This document shows positions 35,101 through 46,412 of a stretch of DNA of 64,000 nt, piece after piece. Made by a program: the position numbers and the translations under genes. How positions within the stretch are numbered: position 1 is the stretch's first letter; each line of letters begins with the position of its first letter. The notes below the pieces were generated by a model. It ran no database searches and was not told the origin of the DNA. It was given only the letters and a program-made list of their open reading frames with translations. This stretch comes from Timema cristinae (taxonomy: Eukaryota > Arthropoda > Insecta > Phasmatodea > Timematidae), in NCBI GenBank assembly GCA_039000515.1, contig JBCFYV010000100.1:30430421-30494420 (forward strand), given 5' to 3'.

Positions 35101-38054
35101 TAACCTTTTAAAAAGAGGTAAATGATGTGGTGGATGAATGTGTGAAAAAGGGAAACATTAAGAATTTTAAGAATAAAATATATGTATCACTCGGTGTATG
35201 GGTGTTGTTGAAGCGAAGAGAGTATACAAGGATATGGAAGTGTGGATAAAATTAGTTAGGGTGGATTATGTACAAAGTTGGTTTTTTGAGCCACATGCAC
35301 AGTTTTTTTTGCCTACCTTGTAAGGGAATAGCATGATTAGGTATGGATGGATTGATGAATGTATGTATATAAAAGTGTTATGAGCTAGCATACAACTTTT
35401 ATAAACCATCTTCCTTTTGTTATTAATAGTATAGGTTTATTACTTATTTGATTATTGAAACAAACAAAATACTTATATAACTTATGGAAAAGTGCTTTAG
35501 TTACACGTCTCTACTTCCAAATATAATGCATACCTTTGTTCAATCAATCCACAGATGTACTTGACGTTGTAACCTTTAACCACTTTTGCAAGGAAATTTG
35601 TCATTATGAAATTACCACGTAATAAAGCCTGGATCATAGGACTGCCTTATAGATTTATTGAAAACGTGTTATATAATTTTATTTAGTATCATATTCCCGG
35701 CTTAAAGTAAAAATAATATAAATGTTTTGTCTAATAGTTAAATTTTTCACCAAAGTGATTCTCAATTGAGTAAATTTTTTGCCACCCATTTTCATTCGTT
35801 ATAAAAATATAAAACCCTCACATCTGCGATTTAAATTGAGTTTAATTATTATAAGAATAATATATTTTTATAATCTAATATAGCTTGATTTGCTATAAAA
35901 ATATACTTTTAATGTATATTACTATCCTAATTACTCCCTACAACAAAAAATAAGTTGCTCATGGCTATATTTATTTTCTTACAGAAACAACCAGATAAAT
36001 CACCATCCAGACATTTCTCAAATCAATGTGGAAGCTTCACTAGAAAATGTAAGCATAGTTGTCGAAAAGCTTTTCTCAAGCAAGCTGAGAAATTTGGAGC
36101 TTTTGTTAGGTCTACATGCAAAGAAGAATCTTGTCCTAAACTGGCTTTGAGAAGGGGTTATTGTCTAAATCATGGAGGAGCATATTTTAGGACTAAATGT
36201 AAAGAAGGTGATTGTCCTAAAGTGGCTTTGAAAGGCGGCTGTTGTGTAGCTCATGGAGGTACTTATTCGAGGTCTAAATGCAAAGAAGGAGATTGTCCTA
36301 AATGGGCTATGAGAGGAGGCTTATGTGTAAGGCATGGAGGAACTTCTGGTAAGAAATGTAAGGATGATGCTTGTACTAAACAGGCACAGAGAGGAGGCTA
36401 TTGTATTAAGCATGGAGGAAACTATGTCAGGCCTTTATGCAAAGTAGATGCTTGTCCTAAAAACTCTCTCAAAGGAGGCTATTGTCTTGATCACGGAGGA
36501 ACTTATCCTAAGTATAGATGTAAAAAAGATGGTTGTCCTAAACTGGCATGTAAAGGAGGCTATTGTGTAACTCATGGAGGAACTTATATTAGATCTAAAT
36601 GCAAAGAAGAAGGTTGTCCTAAATGGGCTCTGAGAGGAGGTTATTGTATAAATCATGGAGCAACTCGTGCAATATATTCATGCAAAGAAGATGCTTGTTT
36701 TAAACGTGCTGTGAGAGGGGGTTATTGTTTAAATCATGGTGGGACTCGTATTAGGTATTTATGTAAGGTTGATGGTTGTGCTAAACTGGCTTTGAAAGGT
36801 GGTTACTGTACTAAGCATGGAGGAACACATGCAAGGTCTACATGCAAGATAGATGATTGTACTAAATGGTCTTTAAGAGGAGGTTATTGTGTAAGGCATG
36901 GTGGAACTTTTGTTAGGTATTTATGCAAAGAAGACTCTTGTCCTAAACAGTCTCTGAAAGGAGGTTATTGTATACGCCATGGAGGCACATATGGAAAGGC
37001 TGAATGCAAAGATAATGATTGTACTAAACGCGCGTTGAAAGGAGGCTTTTGTATAAAGCATGGGGGTATGTATGTTAAGCGCCTATGCAAAGAAGTTAAT
37101 TGTCCTAAACTATCCGTGAAAGGAGGTTATTGTATAAAACATGGAGGAATTTCTGTTAAATATTCATGTAAAGAAGATGCTTGTCCTAAGCTGGCTCTTA
37201 AAGATGGTTATTGCGTAAATCATGGAGGCACGCGTGTTAGGTATTTATGCAAAGAAGATGCATGCACTAATCATTCTAAAAAAGGAGGTTATTGTATAAA
37301 TCACGGAGGCACACATATTAAGTATTTATGCAAAGAAGATGCATGCACTAATCATTCTAAAAAAGGAGGTTATTGTGTAACTCATGGAGGAACTTATATT
37401 AGATCTAAATGCAAAGAAGAAGGTTGTTCTAAATGGGCTCTGAGAGGAGGTTATTGTATAAATCATGGTGTAACTCGTGCTATCTATTCGTGTAATGACT
37501 ATGGTTGTCTCAAATGGGCTCTGAAAGGAGGTTATTGTACAGATCATGGTGGAACTCGTATTAGGTATTTATGTAAAGAAACTGATTGTCCTAAATTAGC
37601 AAGCAAAGGAGGTTATTGTGTAAAGCACGGAGGAAAACGTGTTAGGGCTACATGCAAAGAAGATGCCTGTACTAAATGGCCTGTGAGAGGAGGTTATTGT
37701 ATAAGTCATGGAGGAACTTATACTAGATCTCTATGTAAAGAAGATGCTTGTCCTAAACAGGCTCAGAAAGGAGGTTTTTGTATTAAGCATGGAGGAACTC
37801 ATTCTAGATCTACATGCAAAGCTGATGGTTGTACTAAAAATGCTGTGAAAGGAGGGAATTGTACAAAGCATGGAGGAACTTATTTTAGGTCTCTATGCAA
37901 AGAAGATGCTTGTACTAAACAAGCTAAGAAAGGTGGCTACTGTATGAAACATGGAGGAATTGTACCTCGGTGCAAATTAGAGGGCTGTCCTAAACTAGCT
38001 TATAAAAGAGGTTGTTGTGTGAAGCATGGCAAAACTCAGGTTATCTCTACATAA
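25801..38054 (+). CDS. Multi-finger WRKY19-like zinc-finger protein, 4 exons
   Basis: Exons at 25801-25887, 30193-30309, 33072-33182 and 35985-38054 join in phase 0 at every junction with AG/GT sites, giving about 794 residues. Residues 1-105 are acidic and contain three sumoylation-type motifs: IKQE at 10-13, IKSE at 36-39 and IKEE at 63-66. From residue 150 to the end there are 24 tandem fingers with the pattern C-x4-C-x9-C-x2-H-G-G, each ~27 residues (consensus CKEDACPKLALKGGYC). This resembles the WRKY19-like zinc-finger module found in plants, oomycetes and some invertebrates. No WRKY domain is present. The basic, Lys-rich spacing suggests nucleic-acid or protein binding in the nucleus, but the role is unknown. 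The open frame through 2 kb argues it is functional. Confidence 0.88.
25948..26150 (+). mobile_element. SINE family B copy
   Basis: Head catggtcttaaggcgtccat, box B-like gagtttagaattcctgttgg, body ttccattcttcctctaaaat. The tail is degraded. Confidence 0.5.
26520..26985 (+). mobile_element. tRNA-headed SINE family E, plus partial second copy
   Basis: The second segment has a clear head tagctccgtggttagagcat (box A) and ccgggttcaattcctgtgtc (box B). The phrase tagatggagaattcctcact occurs both at about 26565-26584 and at about 26922-26941, so two copies lie close together. Confidence 0.6.
27700..27828. repeat. Perfect 34-bp inverted repeat
   Basis: The arms 27700-27733 and 27795-27828 are exact reverse complements (each contains caaatgttaagttagattaa or its complement) around a 61-bp AT-rich centre. 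This suggests a young MITE or a hairpin from an inverted duplication. It sits in intron 1 of the zinc-finger gene. Confidence 0.9.
27828..27851. repeat. Perfect 24-bp palindrome
   Basis: A 12-bp half-site ATTATCTATAGG followed by its exact reverse complement, directly abutting the right arm of the inverted repeat. The centre is the TAGGCCTA octamer that recurs through the window. Confidence 0.95.
30193..30309 (+). CDS. Zinc-finger gene exon 2
   Basis: 39 codons, MESDLPIKSEIFLNAVNDYD followed by LQDFEHVLINSLPIKEEPN. Acidic with two I-K-x-E sumoylation-type motifs. It could also start a shorter isoform because it opens with an in-frame ATG. Confidence 0.82.
30993..31150 (-). mobile_element. 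SINE family B remnant
   Basis: Reverse tail gcatgtcttcttatttattt, then body sequence around ttgcgtgtttgtaaaatgag. Strongly diverged. Confidence 0.4.
31166..31977. mobile_element. Putative non-autonomous hAT-like element
   Basis: The left end has tagtggtatgcattcccccc and agggggtacgcgagc. The right end has caaggggtacaatttaaaaa and gtttgagaaccggtg. These match the style of hAT ends (cagtggttctcaaa... ggggtacgcg). No transposase remains. Boundaries and duplication are uncertain. Confidence 0.4.
32070..32130. repeat. (TA)n(TG)n compound microsatellite
   Basis: About 34 bp of TA repeats run directly into about 20 bp of TG repeats. Confidence 0.95.
33072..33182 (+). CDS. Zinc-finger gene exon 3
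   Basis: 37 codons, VDEIEVKYFEEAKDYVQDSI through HSLDPLRIE. Acidic, no known domain, phase 0 at both ends, preceded by a long T-run acceptor. Confidence 0.8.
33183..35984 (+). other. Zinc-finger gene intron 3
   Basis: Noncoding AT-rich intron. It contains three diverged copies of a motif resembling tcattatgaacctaccacaa near 33916, 34370 and 35600, a SINE B tail with (TAA)n near 34050-34155, and a C/A-rich low-complexity run at 34170-34260. Confidence 0.5.
34050..34155 (+). mobile_element. SINE family B 3' part
   Basis: Sequence ttcctaatccattagcttaa and ttagtacttaagtgtataac followed by (TAA)n. Only the 3' half is recognisable. Confidence 0.5.
35985..38054 (+). CDS. Zinc-finger gene exon 4: 24-finger array
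   Basis: A basic lead-in of 44 residues (KQPDKSPSRH..., with extra Cys in CGSFTRKCKHSC) is followed from 36117 by 24 fingers. Nearly all units are 27 codons (81 nt); the third is 26 and the 23rd is 25. The ligands C-x4-C-x9-C-x2-H are intact in all units, including the last (CKLEGCPKLAYKRGCCVKHG). Finger 15 and the first 48 nt of finger 16 are identical, and fingers 6-8 and 16-18 are near-identical 810 bp apart. This indicates recent unit duplication or gene conversion. Confidence 0.93.
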   Translation, partial: KQPDKSPSRHFSNQCGSFTRKCKHSCRKAFLKQAEKFGAFVRSTCKEESCPKLALRRGYCLNHGGAYFRTKCKEGDCPKVALKGGCCVAHGGTYSRSKCKEGDCPKWAMRGGLCVRHGGTSGKKCKDDACTKQAQRGGYCIKHGGNYVRPLCKVDACPKNSLKGGYCLDHGGTYPKYRCKKDGCPKLACKGGYCVTHGGTYIRSKCKEEGCPKWALRGGYCINHGATRAIYSCKEDACFKRAVRGGYCLNHGGTRIRYLCKVDGCAKLALKGGYCTKHGGTHARSTCKIDDCTKWSLRGGYCVRHGGTFVRYLCKEDSCPKQSLKGGYCIRHGGTYGKAECKDNDCTKRALKGGFCIKHGGMYVKRLCKEVNCPKLSVKGGYCIKHGGISVKYSCKEDACPKLALKDGYCVNHGGTRVRYLCKEDACTNHSKKGGYCINHGGTHIKYLCKEDACTNHSKKGGYCVTHGGTYIRSKCKEEGCSKWALRGGYCINHGVTRAIYSCNDYGCLKWALKGGYCTDHGGTRIRYLCKETDCPKLASKGGYCVKHGGKRVRATCKEDACTKWPVRGGYCISHGGTYTRSLCKEDACPKQAQKGGFCIKHGGTHSRSTCKADGCTKNAVKGGNCTKHGGTYFRSLCKEDACTKQAKKGGYCMKHGGIVPRCKLEGCPKLAYKRGCCVKHGKTQVIST
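36117..38034 (+). repeat. 81-bp coding tandem repeat (zinc fingers)
   Basis: Twenty-four tandem units encode the finger array. Synonymous changes are common between most units, so the amino-acid pattern is under constraint, while a few unit pairs are almost identical at DNA level. Confidence 0.95.
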
Positions 38055-38260
38055 TATAAAAGAGCTTGCTATTTTTAAATTAAATGTGGACCTTGATTAT
38101 TGCATGAATCATAGAAATACTAGCGCAACAAATATGATTTTCGTGAATTGTGTTTAGGTAAAGTATTAAGCATACATAAACTTGGGCTAGCTCTACAGGT
38201 GAATGTATGGCCTGTTCTAAGCTTTCTTTGAAAGAAGCCTGTTGTATGTAGCTTTATAGC
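38055..38260 (+). pseudogene. Relic finger units beyond the stop codon
   Basis: After the TAA, gattattgcatgaatcatag (38094-38113) mirrors the YC-x2-HG segment of a finger. Further on, gcctgttctaagctttcttt and gaaagaagcctgttgtatg (38211-38250) mirror ACPKLSLKGGYC. These look like at least two decayed array units now in the 3' UTR. Confidence 0.7.
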
Positions 38261-38393
38261 TTTAGTTAACCATGACTCATTCAACACTAGAATGGCTCAT
38301 AGTGTTTGACTAAACAAATAAGAAAATTTATAAATCTAGCCGGGCCACAAGCTACTTGTTTTAATACAGTTCTTGAAAATATTATTTCTGAAG

Positions 38394-38451
38394 AATAAAA
38401 TAATTAACTCTAAATGTATTAAATATTTTAAAAAAGGATTTACTGAATAAA
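38394..38451 (+). promoter_or_regulatory. Candidate polyadenylation signals
   Basis: AATAAA occurs at 38394-38399 and again at 38446-38451, about 340 and 392 bp after the stop of the zinc-finger gene. Confidence 0.5.
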
Positions 38452-41213
38452 ACATTTAATACCCTATTTCTAATATAAAAAATCCTTTAGATAGATCTAT
38501 GTGAAGCCCACAAGCCACAATTACCTGGCTCATTCATGGCAACTGTGCTATGTGTGATCACTGGAAATAAGTTATTACATGCAGTTTGCGCATTATAAAA
38601 TTTGGTTCCACGACTTTGTTTAGGCTTGGGAAAACTATACAGTAAAACTATATTAGACTGAACCGTGGTCTTCTGAAATTCAGGATAATCCAAACACACT
38701 TTTTGGAAAATGATGAAAAAAAAAAGTCAAATTAAGTATAATATAATGATTAGCAATAAAGTTAAAAGAGACTTGTAATAAAATATGAAATTTAATAATG
38801 AATGCTTGGTATTTACATGTTGTAGTCAACACAATGTATTTTCCTGTAAATAAAAATAATCACAATACATATAAACTGAAAATAAATGAAAATTTGATTT
38901 ATCTCATTCAACTGTAATTTAAAATTTGTGAAAATACTATATTCCTAAGATTCTCTCGCTTGATATGATTTTTCAGCTAATCCGAATAAGCTTTGGTCCC
39001 AATTAGGTTCAAATTAACAAGGTTCTATTGACTTTTAAAATATCTTAAAATTTTTCTGTATAAATATTCACACACAAGTCATTGTTGAAGACCAAAAGGT
39101 TAAAAGTTTACTATGTTAAACTCACTTCTCTTTTAAAAAAATAGCAACTACCTACCTACTTCCATATCATCAATTTTAATATTTACTATACTTTTATATT
39201 CTAACTAAACTACTTGTGTGTAAAATAAATGACACACACAAAGAGAAGCAAGCAAGACAAATGCCGCCTTACCTTTCCAAGCTTTCAGATAATTTTGTAG
39301 CATTAGCCACAAGACAGCAATATCCAAGTCAACAACAAAACTGACTTACCCAATTTCACGGACACCGTCTGCTGTTGACCCGGCTACTCACTCAATCCCC
39401 CATCTCTCTATAAACATCCGAACGCGTTAACTGACAACAGAATACTGAAGCCGCGCCAATTCAATGCTAGGTCACAAGATTTCCTGGCCAAAGATCTTCA
39501 ATAGCAAAGAAGATAATCTCCGCCAGTGCCCAGGATTATTTCTACTCCAGTCTAGAAGCGTGTAGAATCCCCCCCCTCCTGTTTATGTTCTTTGGTTTTC
39601 CTCCCCTTATTATCCCCTCATTCCATGTTCTGTGGACTGTGCTATAATCGTATAAAAGAGTGGTCATGCAAGTGGAGAACCACTCTTGGAATGGCTTCGC
39701 TAATCGCTAGGGGAAGCTAAGGCTTCGGATACTTTTGTGAGCAAAATTCTTTTTCGGCACGTAATGTTTTTATTTCAAAATTATTTTCGGCTTATTGAAC
39801 TTTATTTATTTTGAACTGATTAGAGAGTAGTACTCGTGGTGGTGGTGTTAATGGTAATATTTTCGTTTGGACCTTAACTTTCCTCAATCATAACAAACTT
39901 GAAATATTGGACTCTAACTAGAAAATATAGCTTATGTTGTTAATAGTTATAATATTTCATTTGGGCGAAACTTTTCTCAAATATAGTGAAATTGAGTTTA
40001 ACTTGAAAATAATGCTGTTTATATTTTTATCTTCAATGTTTACTTGTGAACTTAGGTTATTGGGTGCCATCAGTGCTGGTATTGAAGTTAGTAATAGCCG
40101 CCATAATGACTTGGGTTATTGATGGTACTATTTTGAGCGTTGGCAATTTAAATGTGGATTGCTCTACTCTATAGTCAATTGATAGTTTTATGTCTAGGTA
40201 AAACATATGTTCCTTTTGACGGGACTATGAAATGTAAGGGTATTGATATAATGAAGTTTGATGTTTATGTAAGGAACATAAGTAATTCTCAGAGATTTCA
40301 TTTATGAGTTCAATATTATTCTTTCTGGCTAACAAATGCGCATCCAACTTGTAATCTTTTGTTTATGTAAATTAGTGATTGTGATTACTAAAACATTTAA
40401 TGCGTTCTTCTAACGAAACTATGCTATTTTGATCACAAAATATTTTATACATTAGTTTTCCCCTTTATGGGTTTTTTCATATTAATTATTGTTTACAGTT
40501 TATTTGAATATCTAATAAACAACCTATTTGATGAATCTTTTCTACTTACCCTATTTCTTTTTAACTTATCTATCCTTAGGTATAAAACTATCTATATTGT
40601 TGTCTGGTAATTAAATCAGGGGAATGTTTATATCTATATTGTTGAGGTTGACCGTGGGGATGAGTGCCGCAATTGCGTGTTCTGGGTATTGGTTTCTTGC
40701 CCAGTTTTTTCTATAGTCTTTACTCAGAAAACTATTTCCTTTTTTTTTGTTGACTAGCTACTTATTTTTGTATTTGAACCCTATTAGTTAGACTGTAGGT
40801 TTAGAAATAAGGTTCAATTTTAACAAAAGATTAAAGCATTTTAAGTAACTTATCACTATTATAATATACAGTTTTGTGTAAAATCCACTATTTACAACTC
40901 CAAGTCTCAAAGCCGAAACTAAGAAATCATGGTAAACATAAGTGGTTTACTCTACTAAATAGGTTCATAAACTAAAATGGGAAATAAAAAATAAAAAAGG
41001 TAATTCAATGTTAACATTTTTGGTTTTAATACATTCATTATAGCCGTCATACATTTGGTTAAGTGGTAAATTAATTCTTTCTGGCTTGCTTGTTAAGTTT
41101 GTCCTTTTATATGTTGCACAAACTCATAAATAAGCAGAATAAGAACTAAAAATTCAACATTTTGTCAAATCCTTGAATATATAATATCTTTCAGGATTAT
41201 AAGATTTCAAGGT
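38452..41213. other. Intergenic region between convergent genes
   Basis: The zinc-finger gene (plus) and the lectin gene (minus) converge here. Mostly AT-rich with no supported gene. A tataaaag sequence near 39651 and the small hairpin at 39656-39688 stand out, but no credible open frame follows. Confidence 0.5.
39656..39688. repeat. Small inverted repeat
   Basis: Arms aagagtggt and accactctt, 9 bp each, are separated by 15 nt immediately after the tataaaa sequence. Confidence 0.7.
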
Positions 41214-41219
41214 TTTATT
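41214..41219 (-). promoter_or_regulatory. Candidate polyadenylation signal of the lectin gene
   Basis: AATAAA on the minus strand about 208 nt after the lectin stop codon. Confidence 0.45.
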
Positions 41220-41426
41220 CTTAATAGTATAGAGCATTAAATAGGGGTCAAATGCTTAGTCAGAATTTAAAACTCCAATAAAAATATAAATCACTACAAA
41301 TAAGAAAAAAAATAAAAAAATTATGCCACCATTCCCTCTGAAGACCTCCCCTTCTCACAACCCTTTCCACCTACACAAAGTAATGTTCTAGGTGCATCAC
41401 TTAATTTGAGGAATGATGTTGTGATG

Positions 41427-41608
41427 TTATTGGGGAGGTAGGATGAGCTCTTGTTCACAGAAGAAAGGCAATAACTCATTGCAGCCCACATCGTTTAGCT
41501 CCCCGAACCTCGGTATACAACCACAGTCCTCACCTGTAGTACCGTTTCTATCATCAGTAGGCTCGCCATTTGCAAATGTGCTGTACCCAGTACTTGCCAG
41601 AGGCTCTC
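41427..41608 (-). CDS. Lectin exon 4: second half of C-type lectin domain
   Basis: Reads [20 protein letters not shown], then [20 protein letters not shown] and [15 protein letters not shown], stop. It supplies the remaining conserved Cys residues (GEDC, DVGC, FFC). The usual EPN/QPD triad is EPT here and WND is LND. Confidence 0.88.
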
Positions 41609-44600
41609 CTGAAATATTACATTTCACATGTTGTTACAGCTTCAATAAAACTCTGTCTAATCAGACCAAGACCACCAAAATCCAGACTACTTGGAAATTG
41701 TATGTATGAAAAGTCTGAAACGCCAGAAAACTTTTTTTCTGATAATAGGTAGGTGCTTTTACCTAACAAGGAAATTTGCAAGCTTATTTTGTGTATGTTT
41801 TGTTTTGACACTAATGTGCTGTAGACATTTGCCAGTCATAATTTCAGATGGTGCAATGTCATGTTGACAGGTTGAAATAATTAGTATTGGGAAAAAATAC
41901 CTTTGTTTTAAATGGCCTGACAAATATTTGCAGTTAATTAATATAAAATAGCTATCTTAGATGATTATATATCAATATAAAACAATATAGGTGTTTGGGA
42001 AAACCACCCTCATTAGACCTGACAAGGATTCTAACCTTGATCTCCCCGTCATCATCAGGCCGGTCTAACACAAGAGAGATACCTTAGACCTGTCAATCAC
42101 TGAAACAAGTAATATGTAGTATAACATCCAAAATTAAGAACACTAATTTTCTTGAATACCAAGCTCACTAAAACTTCAGACTTTGACAATCATTTTAATG
42201 TCACTAATGATAATTAAAATTCAAGATAAAATGCTCCAAATGGTAAATAAAATACATTTATAGTAATATTAAAAAAAACCTAATCATTAATAGATAAATG
42301 TAACATATCCTTACCAAGTATGGTCACATATTCTCCTTCTGAATATAGATCATGGAATCCAACATATGCCAGGTCATTTTGCCAGCCTTCTCTAATTTTG
42401 GGATGTAGTTGGAATATCCCCTGTAGTGCCTTGAGCTCTCTCTTCGAGTTGATAATTGCCAGGTGGGCACCTTCTTCAGCGCAGGTTCTCTTTGCTTTCA
42501 GCCAAGTCTTTGATGTTAGGTGCAGGCTATAGTATCCCATTCCAGGGATTAACTCATAGTTTGGATTTGCATTGGGTGGAGGAGCTGTGGGAAGTAAATA
42601 AAAGGAATATAGATTTATTAGTATAAGAACCCCAGAAATACCATTAAACTCAATTAGGGCCTACTCCCCGAATGTAATTTAATTTCCAACTAAAAGATGC
42701 TAATTACTTCCTTAATGATAAATGTAAATGCAATCGCTATTTTGAGACGGACCTGTGCTGTATTAGAACTATGAAAGATCAAGGACTGTTTTTCGAACAG
42801 TGGACTTAACTGGTTAAACATGAACAAAAACAATAGTTCTCTGAACTGCGGTAAACTATTGATAAGGAGTATTCCAATGCTCATCTTGGGAGTGCACAAT
42901 GTGCAATGGAAACATGTATGTGTAGACCTAACAATTTTAACAAACCAGTCAATCTTTAATTTAGTATTACTTTCAAGACAAATTTAGTGAGTACATCTAG
43001 CTTTTAGCTAGTTAAGTTATTTTAATAATTTCTTTATTTTATTCCTTTGATAACCATTTTTAGGATCAGCCAAATATAAATGTAAAATCATTATTAATCT
43101 ACAAACAATGGATGATTAAAAAAATAAAATTGTTTAAAAAAAAAAGTCAATATTTAGAGGCACAAGCTACTAGATTTAAAACATATTTTTGAGAATTTCA
43201 ACCACGATTAATCAAAATTTCAATTAAATTCGAAACTCTAAAAATTGGAGCAATGTGATTTACTTGGCGATTCATTAATAACCCCCACCCCCACCCTTGT
43301 TGCCATGTTTAACCAACCCTATTCAACGATAGTGTCTGCAACATTATTTTGAATGCAAAAAACATCTGTGCTAGTAAATCCTATTCCACCATGGAACTAT
43401 ATTGACTTGTAAATTTATGCTTGAATTAAAGTTATTTACCAGCTTCTATTTTTTTCTTCAATAAATGCATCTATAAGCTATGCAAACAACATGTAGAAAC
43501 TCATAAAACTTTCACATGTTCAGGCTTTTCAGCGATAATATTGAAACAGACTAAAAAAACTTGTCAAATGTATTTTCTGTCACTCAAATAAGCACAATCT
43601 GTAGCTAAAATTAACTGTTCTTGTGATAGTTACTAGCAACTGCTTATCTTTGGTGCAAAGATGAAAAGCATCTTCATAATGCCAATTGGCATTTATTTTT
43701 CAAATCTGGGTAGTTTTTTGTATAGAGGATTTTTTTTTTAAAAAAGTGTGTTTCCTCAAAGGTAACATGGGCCAAAACGCCATAGACCATACAATCATGC
43801 GTCCATTGTCATACATTTTCATTTGATATCAACTGTTTCAAGTAGAACAGTAGAGAAATATTATTTGTAATTAAAGTAAAATGATCTGGTACTTTTGGAA
43901 GATACATTTTAGACATGCTTACCATAATATACAGCTGCAACATATTTGGAAAGCCGCATTTTTACCATAACCTCCATGTCACTACTTTAAAATTAGTTTT
44001 TCATTTGAGGAATCATCAATGGTGGCAATCTTCTGCATAGTACAGTAGAGTCTCGGAAACTCGACACGCGCACGTGCACACAGTTGTTGGTTCCATTCAT
44101 CACAATCCAAGGTCATTCAACTGTGTAACCTCTCATTTTGTTTGTGTAACTTGAGTGGTGTTTTTACAAGTGCTGTGTTTGTTAGTTTTACAATTCAGTA
44201 ACGTGTTATTAGAATCAATACAATGTTATTTGTACAGTAATGTGCTGCATTTCTGTATATTACACGTATGTATATACACCAATATATTAACGGGTAATAT
44301 ATTGTACTGTACATATATTACTGTTACTGTAGGCCTACCATAGAATACTACAGTACAGTTCAACTGTACCTATAGTATTAAATACTGTACTGTGATTCAT
44401 TCTTGTTTAGTAAACATTAAATCGTAAACATGCATATTATGCAAGTTCATTCATAAAACTCGACATTTAACTAACTTGACACCATCTCCGACCACATTAG
44501 GTCGATTTTCTGAGACTTGAATGAACTTTTTAAAATGCCACATGCAATCAATCATACTGTTGTGATTAGAAATATAACATCTTGTGAATGTGGGGAATGC

Positions 44601-46332
44601 CAGGCCGCCACCGTGGTTCGGATTCCACGTTAAACTGTAGGTCCTTCATTTCATCTCACACTCACCCTACCATTACACATTAGCGTAAGTGCGTATAACC
44701 CGAACGGGTAGTAAGACGCGGTGCTAATAATAATAATAACAATAATAATAATTAGAAATATAGACACCGAAGGCCAGTGAGTGGAATAATTATCCAGCAG
44801 CAAAAAACCTATGAATTTTTTTAATCGTAAACAGTTTCTGAAATGTAGCTTTTTTTTTTTCTAGCTGAAGATTTTAAAAAATCATGGAAGGATAGTAAAA
44901 AAAATGTAGAAACAAACTGAAGCTAGGAACGGGTTCAACATCATCTACTGTGCCTTCAAAGCGGCATTTGTATGGGCATTTGACATTTCTAGACCAAACT
45001 AGAAGAGAAAGAAGGTATTAACCTCAGTCTAAGCCACCACCATTTAACCATAATAAAGTTATATATTATTAAAAAATACACATTTAAAATAATGAATATT
45101 ACTATCATTTAATTTATTTTTTATATTATTAAATAATTTCTTTCTCACACCTCTGGGCACACAAATTAAAATCAAGCTCATTTAGTCTGGTTTGCTGGGG
45201 ACAGAGAAGGTAGCGGATCAATTCCAGGCTGGGTGCTGTAAAAGTGGTGTTGCCTAGCATAGAGGAAAGATCGACTGAACATATGAAAATATCTAGAAGC
45301 ATGGCAAGGGAAGGACGATGATGAAAATATGTTTTTTTTTTAAAGTATAGCGATAACTGTAAAGAAATTTCCACCTCACTTGATTGGCACCACAAAACTA
45401 AAAGTATTCTCAGTAATTAACAAACTTCAACGAACGGCCTTGTATCCTTCTTCCATTTTGAGTTAGAGAGTCCAATTTAGATAGGAAGAAACTTAATTTT
45501 GATTGTTATAAAAGTTGCTAAAACTACTTTTTAAATTTATTTATATTCAAAATTTTGTGATTTGCTGTCATGTTTCATAAATAATATCACTGGCTATGGA
45601 ATAGTACTAATAATAGAGTAAAATGTTATCATTGTCGACGACGATGTGTGAGGGTGATTCTCACGAAATGCAACAATCCCATATCCTGTTGTCTTATTTA
45701 CTCTATAAGTTTTTTTTAAACAAGGTTTGTTGGCTAGACATCTACTGACAGTGGTGGATGTGTAACCGTCTGCTGCGGCCGAGCCACCGTGTAAGTGCAG
45801 TTACTTTGCTCTGATGAGAGGATGGAATCGTAAAGATTATTTGGTGCCAGTAGAAGTCTTAAACCTAACTTAAGCATAACTAACCAGACCATGGTGACCA
45901 TAGGAACAATTCTCCTTTATGAAAAAACACCTATGATACCTTTGTGAATCTAACCCGGCACTTATAGATTAGTAGCCAGGAATGCTGATCACAAAACCAA
46001 GAGGCTGGCTATTTTTTAGGTACCTAGTTATTCGGAACATTAGGAATGTATTTATTAAAATATACTTTTTTATTATTTTAAAAGGATATGTATTTATTTT
46101 TTCTAAGCATCTCACTATTCACGCATGTCCAACACCTCACTCTCAGAAATATATTTTCTTAAAGCAACTTCACCTCTGACAAGACATCTTGTGAATGTGG
46201 GAAATGCCAGGCCTCCACCGTGGTTCGGATTCCACATTAAACTGTAGGTCCTCCATTTAATCTCACAATCACCCTACCCATTACACATTAGCGTAAGTGT
46301 GTATAACCCGAACTGGTAGTAGGACGCGGTGC

Positions 46333-46412
<80 letters not shown>

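Noticed and set aside
35955..35984. In-frame ATG upstream of the zinc-finger exon 4
   Set aside because: These codons lie in the intron. The acceptor at 35981-35984 (ttcttacag) and three phase-0 upstream exons explain the gene better.
36435..37547. Antisense open frames within the finger array
   Set aside because: They mirror the periodic coding repeat and have no independent signals.
39651..39660. TATAAAAG as a promoter
   Set aside because: No credible gene follows within several kilobases on the plus strand.
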